Assembly: GCA_002410505.1 (NCBI GenBank) | Contig: DHSO01000004.1 | Span: 1-23,633 of the forward strand | Direction of reading: 5' to 3' | DNA from: Cloacimonetes bacterium UBA5284 | Lineage (GTDB): Bacteria; Cloacimonadota; Cloacimonadia; Cloacimonadales; Cloacimonadaceae | Length of the DNA: 23,633 bases | Part shown: positions 15,875 to 23,578 of the stretch, piece after piece | Position numbering within the stretch: position 1 is the stretch's first letter | How the letters are laid out: each line of letters opens with the position of its first letter | Position numbers and translations under genes: made by a program | The notes under the pieces: generated by a model | The model's input: the letters and a program-made list of their open reading frames with translations, nothing else | What the model was told of the DNA's origin: nothing | Databases searched by the model: none

Positions 15875-16827
15875 TCATCACCATTGAAGGACCAACCGCG
15901 GCAGGGAAAACAGCTATTGCCCTGATGCTCGCCGAGGCCCTTAATACCCGGATTGTAAACTGCGATTCGCGTCAGGTATACCGATACATGGACATTGGGA
16001 CGGCAAAGCCTTCCAAGGAGGAACTGGCTCGTGTTCAGCATCATCTGATCGACATTATAGACCCCGGTCAGATATACAATGCCGGCTTGTTTGTAAAAGA
16101 CGCGGCAAAGTTCATAGCCTCACTGCAGAAAGAGAATAAAATCCCCATCATCTGCGGAGGAACCGGCCTCTATGTGCGCTCTCTCTTGGAAGGTTTGTTT
16201 GAGCATCCGCCCATAGACTCTGCCATCAGAGTTGCATTGAAAGCAGAACTGGAAAGCTTGGGCGTTTCCGTGCTGTATCAGCGTTTACAGGCTATCGATC
16301 CGGACTTCGCGAAGCGCATCAGCGAAAAGGACCCGCAAAGGATCCTGCGAGGACTGGAGATTTATGCCGCTACAGGCCTCAGCATCTCAGAACACTGGAA
16401 ACGCCAAAAACGCGTGCCACGCTATCGAGCTATGCGCATTCTGGTATCCCCTGCAAGAGCAATATTGTATGAACGCATCAACAAAAGAGTAGAAGATATG
16501 CTCAGCGCGGGTCTGGTATCCGAGATCGAAGCCCTGATCTGCAGAGGCTACACTTGGCAGGATCCGGGCTTGAATACCTTGGGCTACAAAGAGTTCAAAG
16601 ACTTCTTTGAGGGGAAGAGCGAACTGCATGTATGCGCAGAATTGGTGGCTCAGCATCATCGCAACTATGCCAAGCGTCAGCTCACCTGGTATAGAAAATG
16701 CAGATTTGATTTGACATTTGGGCTACAAAGCTTTAGCTTATCTGATGTCCTCGGGGAAATTGAAACCCGATATATGAGGTACAAAGAGGAAACAGGTGCA
16801 CATCATAGCCAAGATAGTAAAACATGA
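15871..16827 (+). CDS. miaA: tRNA dimethylallyltransferase
   Basis: MiaA adds a dimethylallyl group from DMAPP to N6 of A37 in tRNAs reading codons that start with U, which improves decoding. The sequence shows the P-loop GPTAAGKT (residues 7-14), CDSRQVYRYMDIGTAKP, HHLIDIIDP, GGTGLYVRSLLEG, and the C-terminal RNYAKRQLTWYRK. The length of 318 residues is normal. Its ATG overlaps the mutL stop by 4 nt (ATGA), indicating translational coupling; the mutL-miaA pair is also adjacent in E. coli, but hfq, which follows there, is replaced here by a parvulin gene. Confidence 0.97.
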   Translation: MIITIEGPTAAGKTAIALMLAEALNTRIVNCDSRQVYRYMDIGTAKPSKEELARVQHHLIDIIDPGQIYNAGLFVKDAAKFIASLQKENKIPIICGGTGLYVRSLLEGLFEHPPIDSAIRVALKAELESLGVSVLYQRLQAIDPDFAKRISEKDPQRILRGLEIYAATGLSISEHWKRQKRVPRYRAMRILVSPARAILYERINKRVEDMLSAGLVSEIEALICRGYTWQDPGLNTLGYKEFKDFFEGKSELHVCAELVAQHHRNYAKRQLTWYRKCRFDLTFGLQSFSLSDVLGEIETRYMRYKEETGAHHSQDSKT

Positions 16828-17614
16828 CATTACCGATAAGGACATCGCCCGCGAGCTTGCCTGTGGCGGGACGAGTGAGCAGGCCCTGAAACGTTTGATA
16901 GACCGTTGCCTGATGCTTGCCAAAGCAGATCAATTGGGCATGGTCGTCACAGATGAAGAATTTGACATCGCTCTGATGGAACTCTTGGATGAAGAGGAAC
17001 CTTTCGGTTTGCCCGCGGGCTCTCTGCAGAATATGGAAGCGCTTGAGATGGAAACTCTCTTGCGCAACAGCATCCTGATCCGCAAATATCTGTCCACCCT
17101 CTATCCGATAGAACAGCCCATTGAAGAAGAGAAGCTTAAAGAACTCTACGACGAACAGATTCAGAACTTCTGCAGCGAAGAGATGGTGCGCTGTTCCCAC
17201 ATCCTCATCAAAGGCGAAGACGCGCTGAAGCGCATCACTGAGATCCGTTCTCACATAAACAACCGCGATGATTTTTTCCGGGCTTGCAGCTACAGTAGCG
17301 AATGTCCATCAAACCGCTGTTGCGGTGATCTCGGATTTTTCCCCAGAGGAAAGCTGTTTCCCGAAATCGATTCCGTAGCTTTCAACATGGAGATAGACGA
17401 GATCAGCGAACCTTTTGCCAGCCCTGAAGGATACCACATCCTCATTCTTACTGATCGCAAATGCAAAGCCCCTATCCCTTTTGAGGAAATCAAGTCCAGC
17501 CTCGCCGCCCAGATCCTTCAAATGGAACGAGAATATATCCTGATGAAGCATCTGGACGAACTTTACGAAGAGTTCAAGTCCCAAATCAAACTCTTTGAAG
17601 ATGCCGTCCAATAG
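16796..17614 (+). CDS. Cytoplasmic parvulin-type peptidyl-prolyl isomerase
   Basis: A PpiC/SurA-like prolyl isomerase, 272 residues, without signal peptide. An N-terminal helical region (about 1-125) precedes the parvulin domain (about 130-222) with VRCSHILIKG (His135), SECPSNRCCGDLGFFPRG, IDEISEPF and GYHIL (His214); a helical tail follows. The usual GGDLG glycine pair reads CCGDLG (Cys175, Cys176), and Cys170 also lies nearby. The start is GTG with AGAGGA about 7 nt upstream; it overlaps the end of miaA by 32 nt. Most SurA/PpiC proteins act in the periplasm, so a leaderless one resembles NifM or trigger-factor-like folding helpers. Its client is unknown; being between miaA and aroC does not reveal one. 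Confidence 0.85.
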   Translation: MHIIAKIVKHDITDKDIARELACGGTSEQALKRLIDRCLMLAKADQLGMVVTDEEFDIALMELLDEEEPFGLPAGSLQNMEALEMETLLRNSILIRKYLSTLYPIEQPIEEEKLKELYDEQIQNFCSEEMVRCSHILIKGEDALKRITEIRSHINNRDDFFRACSYSSECPSNRCCGDLGFFPRGKLFPEIDSVAFNMEIDEISEPFASPEGYHILILTDRKCKAPIPFEEIKSSLAAQILQMEREYILMKHLDELYEEFKSQIKLFEDAVQ

Positions 17615-18890
17615 CCTTTCCCGTATATTTGGCATCACAACATTCGGAGAATCACATGGCCCTGCCATCGGTATACTGTTCGACAGTCCGGTGGCAAATC
17701 AGGATTTCCCCTACGACCGGATTCGTGAAGCTTTGCTGCGCAGAGCGCCAAGAAGCAACTCATCCACAGCCCGCAAAGAAAACGATGATCTCGAGATCAT
17801 CAGCGGTGTATTCAATGGTAAAACTACCGGTGCCCCCCTCTGCATATTGATCCGCAATCAAGACGCCCGTAGCCTTGACTATGAACCCTTCAAAGACCTG
17901 ATCCGCCCCGGATACGCAGACTACTCCTGGCTGCAGAAGTATCACATCTTCGATTATCGTGGCGGCGGCAGAGCATCCGGTAGAGAAACCGTGGCCAGAA
18001 TACTGGCTGCCCAATTACTTCGAGACTTGATCCCAGACATCAGCATAGAAACGATCACACTGCAGATCGGAAAATTATCAGCCTCTCTGGACGGCGTTTG
18101 CGAGCCTAACTATTTTCACTGGCCGGATCGGGATACATATCCCAAGCTGCTGCGCTATATAGAACAAACAAAGCAAAAGGGAGACAGCTTGGGTGGTATA
18201 ATCCGCGTGGTCGCGCGCAATGTACCTGCCGGTTTGGGAGATCCCATCTACGAAAAGCTTTCGGCCAATATCGCGAAAGCGATGTTTAGCATCGGTACCG
18301 TACGGGGCATCTTGTTTGGCGATGGACATGATCTAGCTTCACTGCCCGGTTCCGAGTGCAACGACCAATTTGTTGAAGGCAAATGTATCACAAATCATCA
18401 TGGCGGTATCCTGGGTGGAGTTAGCACAGGCCAGGAGCTAAGATTTGACCTCGTTTTTCGCCCGGTTTCGTCAATCTCACTGGAGCAGGAAACCGTGGAT
18501 TATCAAGAGCGACCAAGCAGGATCAAGCTTAGCGGCAGGCACGACAGCTGCCACATCCCGCGTGTGATACCTGTATGTGAAGCTATGCTGACCATATGCC
18601 TGGCGGACGCGATTCAATACCAGAGGTTGAACTCTGGAAAACAGGATCTTGCCGGCTACCGCGAAGCTTTGGACAAGCTGGATGAAGACCTTCTGCTGCT
18701 GCTAAAACGCCGCCGCGAGATCGTACAACAAGTGAAAGAGTACAAGCTAGCCAATCATCTGGCACCGAAAGACCCTATCCGCGAAGAGGAAATCCTGCAG
18801 AAAGCTGCTAATTTGGCACAGGAACTGGATCTCGATGTCGATTTGGTTCTTCGGATCATGAAACTGAACCTGCTGGTGAGTGCAAAATGA
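17601..18890 (+). CDS. aroC: Chorismate synthase fused to AroQ-type chorismate mutase
   Basis: Residues 1 to about 340 are chorismate synthase, which converts EPSP to chorismate with reduced FMN: FGITTFGESHG, YRGGGRASGRETVARI, SIGTVRGILFGDG, NHHGGILGGVSTGQ, RPVSSI and SGRHDSCHIPRV. Residues about 347-429 form an all-helical AroQ chorismate mutase (chorismate to prephenate) with the E. coli active-site residues in register: Arg354 (R11), an Arg in KRRRE (R28), Lys in EYKL (K39) and Arg-Glu in IREEE (R51, E52); the Gln88 position appears to be Lys. I chose the ATG at 17601; a TTG two codons earlier is also possible. It overlaps the parvulin gene by 14 nt and aroDE by 4 nt. The fusion puts two consecutive steps in one polypeptide. 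Confidence 0.93.
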   Translation: MPSNSLSRIFGITTFGESHGPAIGILFDSPVANQDFPYDRIREALLRRAPRSNSSTARKENDDLEIISGVFNGKTTGAPLCILIRNQDARSLDYEPFKDLIRPGYADYSWLQKYHIFDYRGGGRASGRETVARILAAQLLRDLIPDISIETITLQIGKLSASLDGVCEPNYFHWPDRDTYPKLLRYIEQTKQKGDSLGGIIRVVARNVPAGLGDPIYEKLSANIAKAMFSIGTVRGILFGDGHDLASLPGSECNDQFVEGKCITNHHGGILGGVSTGQELRFDLVFRPVSSISLEQETVDYQERPSRIKLSGRHDSCHIPRVIPVCEAMLTICLADAIQYQRLNSGKQDLAGYREALDKLDEDLLLLLKRRREIVQQVKEYKLANHLAPKDPIREEEILQKAANLAQELDLDVDLVLRIMKLNLLVSAK

Positions 18891-20257
18891 TCGTAGAATC
18901 CATTGCCTACCATCCCCGCAAGCTACAAGCAAAGCCAAAGAAAGGCTTCTTTATAGAGTATCGTCTGGACCTCTATCCCCGGCTCGAAGAAGCGGAATTC
19001 TCTGTCTTCAATGCAAACAACATCCTCTGCTGCAAAGACGATGCTCTTAATGCAGATTTACTGGACAAAATGCTGAGTTCCGACGCCTTGATAGACCTTG
19101 ATACCAAACAGTTGGATAAGTATTCGGATAAGGTAGATACCTCACGGCTGATCCTATCCACCCATCTCCCTGCCTTTGATGAAACTGCCATCCGCAGTTT
19201 CTTGAGCCATCCGCAGCCGGCCAAAGTGTACAAACTAGTCTATGAAGCCGCCACTCTACAGGAAATGATCGATACAGCACAGATAATAGCAGAGCAGCAA
19301 GATAGAGACGTCATCTTCAACGTCACCGGAAAATGGGCATATTTTCAACGCTCTTTCTTCCACTTTTTCAATTCCATTGGCCTCTATTCAGCTTTGGAAG
19401 AGCCACTATTTGAAGGTCAACCCACTTCGATCTATTTGTCCAGAATGGTAGACGCGGTGTATGCTGAAGACTCAATGGTGCTATTAGTATTGGGTTCGGA
19501 TAAAGTGTCGCAGAGCGGATCGGTGAGATTTGGCAATTCCGTATTAGCCAAACTGGATTTGCACACTGCCTTCATCCCGGTTCCGGCGCGGGATGTATCT
19601 GAAGCTATGGCAGCATGTAAGTTCACCGCACAGCGAGCAAGGCTGTTGGGAATGGCGATCACAAGTCCTTTCAAACACATTATGGCAGATTTCTTTAGAA
19701 CGGGAAAAGACGCGATCAACACTATTCAGTTTAATAGCCAAAAGCATCTCAAAAACTACTACTGCCCTGAGCTTGATGCATTTGTGTATCCCGCAAATAC
19801 CGATCTCATCTGTCTGCAAGAAGCCATGCAAGGGTTAAACATCCACAAAAAACACAGTATACTGATCTACGGTAGCGGAGATTGCGCTACAGCTTTTACC
19901 AAAAAGTTGTTACAATCAGGCTACAAAGACATCCAAATCGAGGGGCGGAACAAACAAACTGTGGAAAATTTGCGACAGTCCTTTGGCATCGAAGACAATC
20001 CAAAGGCGGAATATGATCTGCTGATCAACGCCAGCGGATTGGGTCAGGATAAAAACGACGATCTCTCTGTGCTGCCGTCCTTTAAGGCTCTTGTTAACCT
20101 GCCTCTACCCCAACCTGTATCGCTACTGGAAGACTATGCCCAAGAACACGAAATCCCTCTGTTTAGCTCCACAGCATTCTGGTCGCATCAATTTTCTCAC
20201 CAAATTAAGTGCTTTTTGTATCAGAAATCCACAAATCCTATTGACACATTTGAGTAG
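18887..20257 (+). CDS. aroDE: Fused 3-dehydroquinate dehydratase (type I) / shikimate dehydrogenase
   Basis: The N-terminal part (about 1-190) is a type I dehydroquinate dehydratase that forms a Schiff base: IEYRLDLYPRL, ILSTHLPAF with general base His93, KVYKLVYEA with likely Schiff-base Lys116, and EGQPT (Gln178). The C-terminal part (about 197-456) is shikimate dehydrogenase: ITSPFK with catalytic Lys263, DAINT (Asn278), YPANTDL with Asp306, an NADPH loop GSGDCATA at 329-336 and GRNKQT. Two motifs are divergent: the substrate loop normally SxSP reads SQSGSVRFGNS, and the glycine-rich loop GAGGAA reads GSGDCA. The arrangement is that of plant DHQ-SDH and chlamydial AroDE. The start overlaps the aroC stop by 4 nt (ATGA). 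The sppA promoter begins within its last codons. Confidence 0.9.
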   Translation: MIVESIAYHPRKLQAKPKKGFFIEYRLDLYPRLEEAEFSVFNANNILCCKDDALNADLLDKMLSSDALIDLDTKQLDKYSDKVDTSRLILSTHLPAFDETAIRSFLSHPQPAKVYKLVYEAATLQEMIDTAQIIAEQQDRDVIFNVTGKWAYFQRSFFHFFNSIGLYSALEEPLFEGQPTSIYLSRMVDAVYAEDSMVLLVLGSDKVSQSGSVRFGNSVLAKLDLHTAFIPVPARDVSEAMAACKFTAQRARLLGMAITSPFKHIMADFFRTGKDAINTIQFNSQKHLKNYYCPELDAFVYPANTDLICLQEAMQGLNIHKKHSILIYGSGDCATAFTKKLLQSGYKDIQIEGRNKQTVENLRQSFGIEDNPKAEYDLLINASGLGQDKNDDLSVLPSFKALVNLPLPQPVSLLEDYAQEHEIPLFSSTAFWSHQFSHQIKCFLYQKSTNPIDTFE

Positions 20258-20268
20258 TCCAAAATAAT
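20241..20268 (+). promoter_or_regulatory. Sigma-70-type promoter of the sppA-like gene
   Basis: A perfect TTGACA at 20241-20246 (inside the end of aroDE), a 16-nt spacer and AATAAT at 20263-20268 (five of six matches). Transcription near 20275 would give a leader of about 43 nt before the ATG at 20318, whose AGGAG ribosome site is at 20307-20311. Confidence 0.65.
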
Positions 20269-20317
20269 TGTATCTGTTTAGGGAGCGATTTGAAATATAC
20301 TACTATAGGAGTAGACT

Positions 20318-22777
20318 ATGAAACGTGCCTTTCTCACAATCTTGTTTATCGCCCTCTTGCTGGCAAGCTCAGCGGCTTTTGCTCAGAATGCAATCGCCAA
20401 TGCAGACTACACGCAACTGGGCTGGCAGGAATTTCCCATCGCGTCAATCGATAACCTCTTTATCCCATATTCCAACCCATCTTTTTTAGGAACCGGTAAT
20501 GCCGATGGTATCGGCTTGGTGCATCTGGCAGACAAAGAGCGATTTCAAAAACGCTATTGGTTGATGCTGAATGCCGGAAACCTGGCCTATAGTTACGAAC
20601 GGGATCACGGTACAAATTACCATATGCTGGCCACAGGTTTTGAAGCCTTACCGGCCCACATACTTCCCAATCTCTATCTGGGAACTAACTATCGCTTTAC
20701 CGATGGCGGTTTTGAAGACGGAACCTTCCGCTCCGGCCTCAGCTACCGTCCCCACGATTCTGCTTCAATGGCCTTCACTTTGGAAAATCCCATGCACGAC
20801 AGGCCATTCTACAGAGCCGGGTTAGCCATACGTCCCTTTGTCTTTTTGGACAATGTGGCAGATTACCGCATGGAGATATCTGCCGACATGAATTACTCCT
20901 ATTGGGATGCAGATGGCTACAAGCTTAAAAAGCCGATTTTGGGCATCAATACCCAGGTTTTGGACGGAATAAAACTGGGCGCGACCTACAATCTGGAAGA
21001 AGAAACAGCGCTACTATCCTTTAGCCTCAGCTTGGGTAAAAGTGAGATCGGCTCTCTGGCCCGTATGCATGAAGATGATAATTACGGCTATGCTTACGCT
21101 TTTCTTAGTGATGAAAGCTTCAAAAACTTCCTGGGTTTGAACTCACCCAAATGGTACGAAATGAAAGCCCGAGGCACTGTTGTGACATACAAAGCTCCCA
21201 AATACAAGTTAGGGCCCTTTCATATCTATACCCAAGACACCCGGGACATCGAGAGTATCGCCGCTACTTTGAAACAAGCCAAAGAAGATCCCGGCGTTTC
21301 CGGTATCCTGCTGGTAAATCCCTCTTATGCTACTTCTTTTGCCTTGCAGCAGGAGTTGGTTTCCCTCTTTCAGGATTTCAAATCAGACGGCAAAAAAGTG
21401 AGCGTGTATTACGACAACATCTCCAATGGCGGATACATCTTCGCCTCTGCAATCGCGGACAAGATCTACCTGAACCCAATGGGCGGCTTGGATTTGCGCG
21501 GCCTGTCAATCAGCAGTCCCTATCTAAAAGATACCCTGAACAGCCTGGGTATTGAGATGCTGAATTTCCGTAGCCACAAATACAAGAACGCCGGCAACAT
21601 GTTCAGCGAAAGCAATATGACCGCAGACGAACGTGAAGTATATGAATCCATCTTGCAAAACCTCTACGACCAAATGGTGGCTCAAATCAATCTCGGCAGA
21701 GGAAGCAAGCTGCACCAACCGGTTCAAACTCTTGTCGATGAAGGTCCCTATTACATAGCGCAAGATGCTCTGGATGCCGGATTGATTGACGGTATCATAT
21801 ATCAAGATGAATTACCTAGCAGTCTGAAAGAAGATTTTGGCTTCTCCGGCAAAAACGGAAGTCTGGCAGATTACCGTTCATACGACTGGTCAAAGCCCAA
21901 AGAAAACCTCATTGCTATGATCTACGCCAGCGGAAACATCGTGATGGGCAAAGGCATGCCCGGTCAAAAGATCGCTCATGAAAGCACTGTGAATCTGATC
22001 CGCGCTGCACGTAAGGATAAGAAATACAAAGGGATAATCCTACGGGTAGATAGCGGCGGTGGCTCCGCGCAAGCTTCCGACATAATCCTGCGCGAACTGA
22101 ATCTGGCGCAAAGCGAGAACAAAAAACCCGTGGTTGTGTCTATGGCGGGCGTCGCAGCCAGTGGCGGTTACTACATCTCTGCCAAAGCAGATCGCATCAT
22201 CGCCGATCCAGCCACACTCACCGGCTCCATCGGAGTTATCGGCATGGTCTTCAATGCCACAGAGATGTTCAAAAAGATCAAAGTTAATTGGGATACCGTA
22301 AAGATGGGCGAAAAGGCCGATCTGGGCGCAATGCACAGACCCTGGACCCAAGATGAAAAAGATATGTTTACCAGTTATATCGAACACACATATGAAGACT
22401 TTGTGAACAAAGTGGATGCCGGAAGAAAGAACCTGAGTAATGAACAAGTCCATGCCCTGGCTCAAGGCCGTGTGTGGACCGGCGAGCAAGCCAAAAACAA
22501 CGGTTTGATCGATGACTTGGGCGGGCTCGACGTAGCTCTGAATCATATGCGCGAAGTAAGCGGCATCACCGGAGAAATTCGTATGGTGGACGCCACGAGT
22601 TCCAACGAAGGAATAAGTGTGCAACTGAACAGCAATTCCTTGATGAATGTCCTGGGCTTGGAAGCCTTGGAAGCCGTGAGTGAAGAATACATCAAAGTGT
22701 TTGAACTGTGGCAGGATTTTGCCGGCGAGAATGCTCTGATGCTAAGCCCGATAAACCCCGAAAAACAACAATTCTGA
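20318..22777 (+). CDS. sppA: SppA-type signal peptide peptidase with N-terminal beta-barrel-like domain
   Basis: Three regions are visible in this 819-residue protein. Residues 1-22 are a signal peptide ending AFA before Gln23. Residues about 24-255 alternate polar and hydrophobic residues in many short strands (NLAYSYER, NLYLGTNYRF, GLSYRP, MNYSYW, GATYNL, LLSFSLSLG) and include IPYSNPSFLGTGNADG, similar in style to outer-membrane barrel proteins. Residues about 300-760 are two SppA repeats: catalytic Lys423 in HKYKNAG in the first and Ser615 in AASGGYYIS, followed by TLTGSIG, in the second, matching Lys209/Ser409 of E. coli SppA. SppA cleaves leftover signal peptides at the inner membrane; the added N-terminal domain suggests a different location here. 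The terminator is at 22792-22822. Confidence 0.9.
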   Translation: MKRAFLTILFIALLLASSAAFAQNAIANADYTQLGWQEFPIASIDNLFIPYSNPSFLGTGNADGIGLVHLADKERFQKRYWLMLNAGNLAYSYERDHGTNYHMLATGFEALPAHILPNLYLGTNYRFTDGGFEDGTFRSGLSYRPHDSASMAFTLENPMHDRPFYRAGLAIRPFVFLDNVADYRMEISADMNYSYWDADGYKLKKPILGINTQVLDGIKLGATYNLEEETALLSFSLSLGKSEIGSLARMHEDDNYGYAYAFLSDESFKNFLGLNSPKWYEMKARGTVVTYKAPKYKLGPFHIYTQDTRDIESIAATLKQAKEDPGVSGILLVNPSYATSFALQQELVSLFQDFKSDGKKVSVYYDNISNGGYIFASAIADKIYLNPMGGLDLRGLSISSPYLKDTLNSLGIEMLNFRSHKYKNAGNMFSESNMTADEREVYESILQNLYDQMVAQINLGRGSKLHQPVQTLVDEGPYYIAQDALDAGLIDGIIYQDELPSSLKEDFGFSGKNGSLADYRSYDWSKPKENLIAMIYASGNIVMGKGMPGQKIAHESTVNLIRAARKDKKYKGIILRVDSGGGSAQASDIILRELNLAQSENKKPVVVSMAGVAASGGYYISAKADRIIADPATLTGSIGVIGMVFNATEMFKKIKVNWDTVKMGEKADLGAMHRPWTQDEKDMFTSYIEHTYEDFVNKVDAGRKNLSNEQVHALAQGRVWTGEQAKNNGLIDDLGGLDVALNHMREVSGITGEIRMVDATSSNEGISVQLNSNSLMNVLGLEALEAVSEEYIKVFELWQDFAGENALMLSPINPEKQQF

Positions 22778-22791
22778 TGAGATAAACACGA

Positions 22792-22822
22792 GAGGCTGGA
22801 ATTCTCTCCAGCCTCTTTTTTT
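22792..22822 (+). terminator. Strong Rho-independent terminator after sppA
   Basis: A perfect 9-bp stem, GAGGCTGGA (22792-22800) and TCCAGCCTC (22807-22815), with a 6-nt loop, followed by seven T (22816-22822). It starts 15 nt after the sppA stop. On the minus strand the same stem is not followed by a clean T-tract, so it is at best a weak end for the converging small gene. Confidence 0.9.
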
Positions 22823-22826
22823 ATAC

Positions 22827-23084
22827 TCATTTAGCCTTTCTTTCTGCTTCCCATCTGGATATCAGATCTTTACGATCCTTTTCCAGATCTGTCTTCACTT
22901 GTGCCCAATCCGAGAAGTGGTAGTTACGACATACCTCAACGTATTCCCGACCGTCAAGATGGATGGTATATCCAATCTTACTCAGCGAGATCGTCTGGGT
23001 ATCCTTGCCAAAATCCCGAATCGATGATATTCTCACTATCCGGGACAAATCGACAGATTTTCCATCACTCAATGTAAATAACAT
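22827..23084 (-). CDS. Small hypothetical protein, 85 residues
   Basis: I do not recognise a family. The protein begins MLFTLSDGKSVDLSRI, has alternating segments such as GYTIHLDGREY that look like beta strands, and ends in a charged helical tail rich in Lys, Asp and Arg. There is no signal peptide or membrane segment, so it should be cytoplasmic. GGGAG lies about 6 nt before the ATG, and a promoter-like pair lies upstream at 23132-23160. It converges on sppA and ends 4 nt from the sppA terminator T-tract. The sensible composition and start signals support a real gene. Confidence 0.62.
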   Translation of the reverse strand: MLFTLSDGKSVDLSRIVRISSIRDFGKDTQTISLSKIGYTIHLDGREYVEVCRNYHFSDWAQVKTDLEKDRKDLISRWEAERKAK

Positions 23085-23131
23085 ACGCGACTCCCAGATG
23101 ACTTTGATTAAAGCAATAATTCTAAGACCGA

Positions 23132-23160
23132 TTTATAGTGCAAGCAAAACTTTGTGTAAC
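23132..23160 (-). promoter_or_regulatory. Possible promoter of the 85-residue protein gene
   Basis: On the minus strand: GTTACA (complement of 23155-23160, four of six), a 17-nt spacer and TATAAA (complement of 23132-23137, five of six). The -35 overlaps a 6-bp palindrome CTTTGT/ACAAAG (23150-23155, 23162-23167), which could be an operator. Confidence 0.35.
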
Positions 23161-23272
23161 TACAAAGCACATAAAGTATCAAGTTTATTTTGTTATAATA
23201 CCTTATCCTGTTACCATTAAGCATGTTAGCCTTTAATTTCAGATACAAAACCCACTCCCGGAAACCCAAATT

Positions 23273-23292
23273 TTGTTGATATCCTTCAACAA
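23273..23292. repeat. AT-rich perfect inverted repeat
   Basis: TTGTTGA (23273-23279) and TCAACAA (23286-23292) flank a 6-nt loop, and a T-rich stretch follows on the plus strand. No gene ends just upstream on that strand, so a terminator role is doubtful; it could be a regulator binding site or chance. Confidence 0.35.
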
Positions 23293-23486
23293 TCATCGAT
23301 TTTCTTTTATAATTATTTTGCTTGGCAGTATTTGGTCTCTTTTTTCCCCGCGGTCTGAGTCCATTTTTTTACCCGTTCATACTTTGAATTTTCAAATAAA
23401 GCTGTTTGTCTTGAGCTTTCTACAATATCAATCTACACACAGAATCGTTGTGCAAAATGCAATTTACTATGGGATGAGGATTCTTC

Positions 23487-23578
23487 TTGAGCGGCATGAG
23501 TGATCGGCATGTGAGCGTATGAGTTGAGCAGTATGTGAGCAGGCTCTGAGGCTGCTGTGAGGCTGGTGGTGGTGGTGG
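23487..23578 (+). repeat. TGAG-rich imperfect tandem repeat and GGT tract
   Basis: Two adjacent 24-nt units (23493-23516 and 23517-23540) agree at 14 of 24 positions without gaps, and both end ATGTGAGC. Then TGAGGCTG occurs twice (23547-23554, 23558-23565), followed by four GGT triplets and GG (23565-23578). The tract is G-rich on the plus strand, unlike the AT-rich DNA before it. Confidence 0.55.

Noticed and set aside
17595..17600. TTG start for aroC, two codons upstream
   Set aside because: The ATG at 17601 fits the family N-terminus and is the stronger codon; the difference is only two residues.
22040..22624. 194-codon minus-strand frame inside sppA
   Set aside because: Antisense to the conserved SppA catalytic region; composition reflects the complementary codons.
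23487..23578. CRISPR array
   Set aside because: The units are adjacent, imperfect and lack spacers; no cas gene is present.
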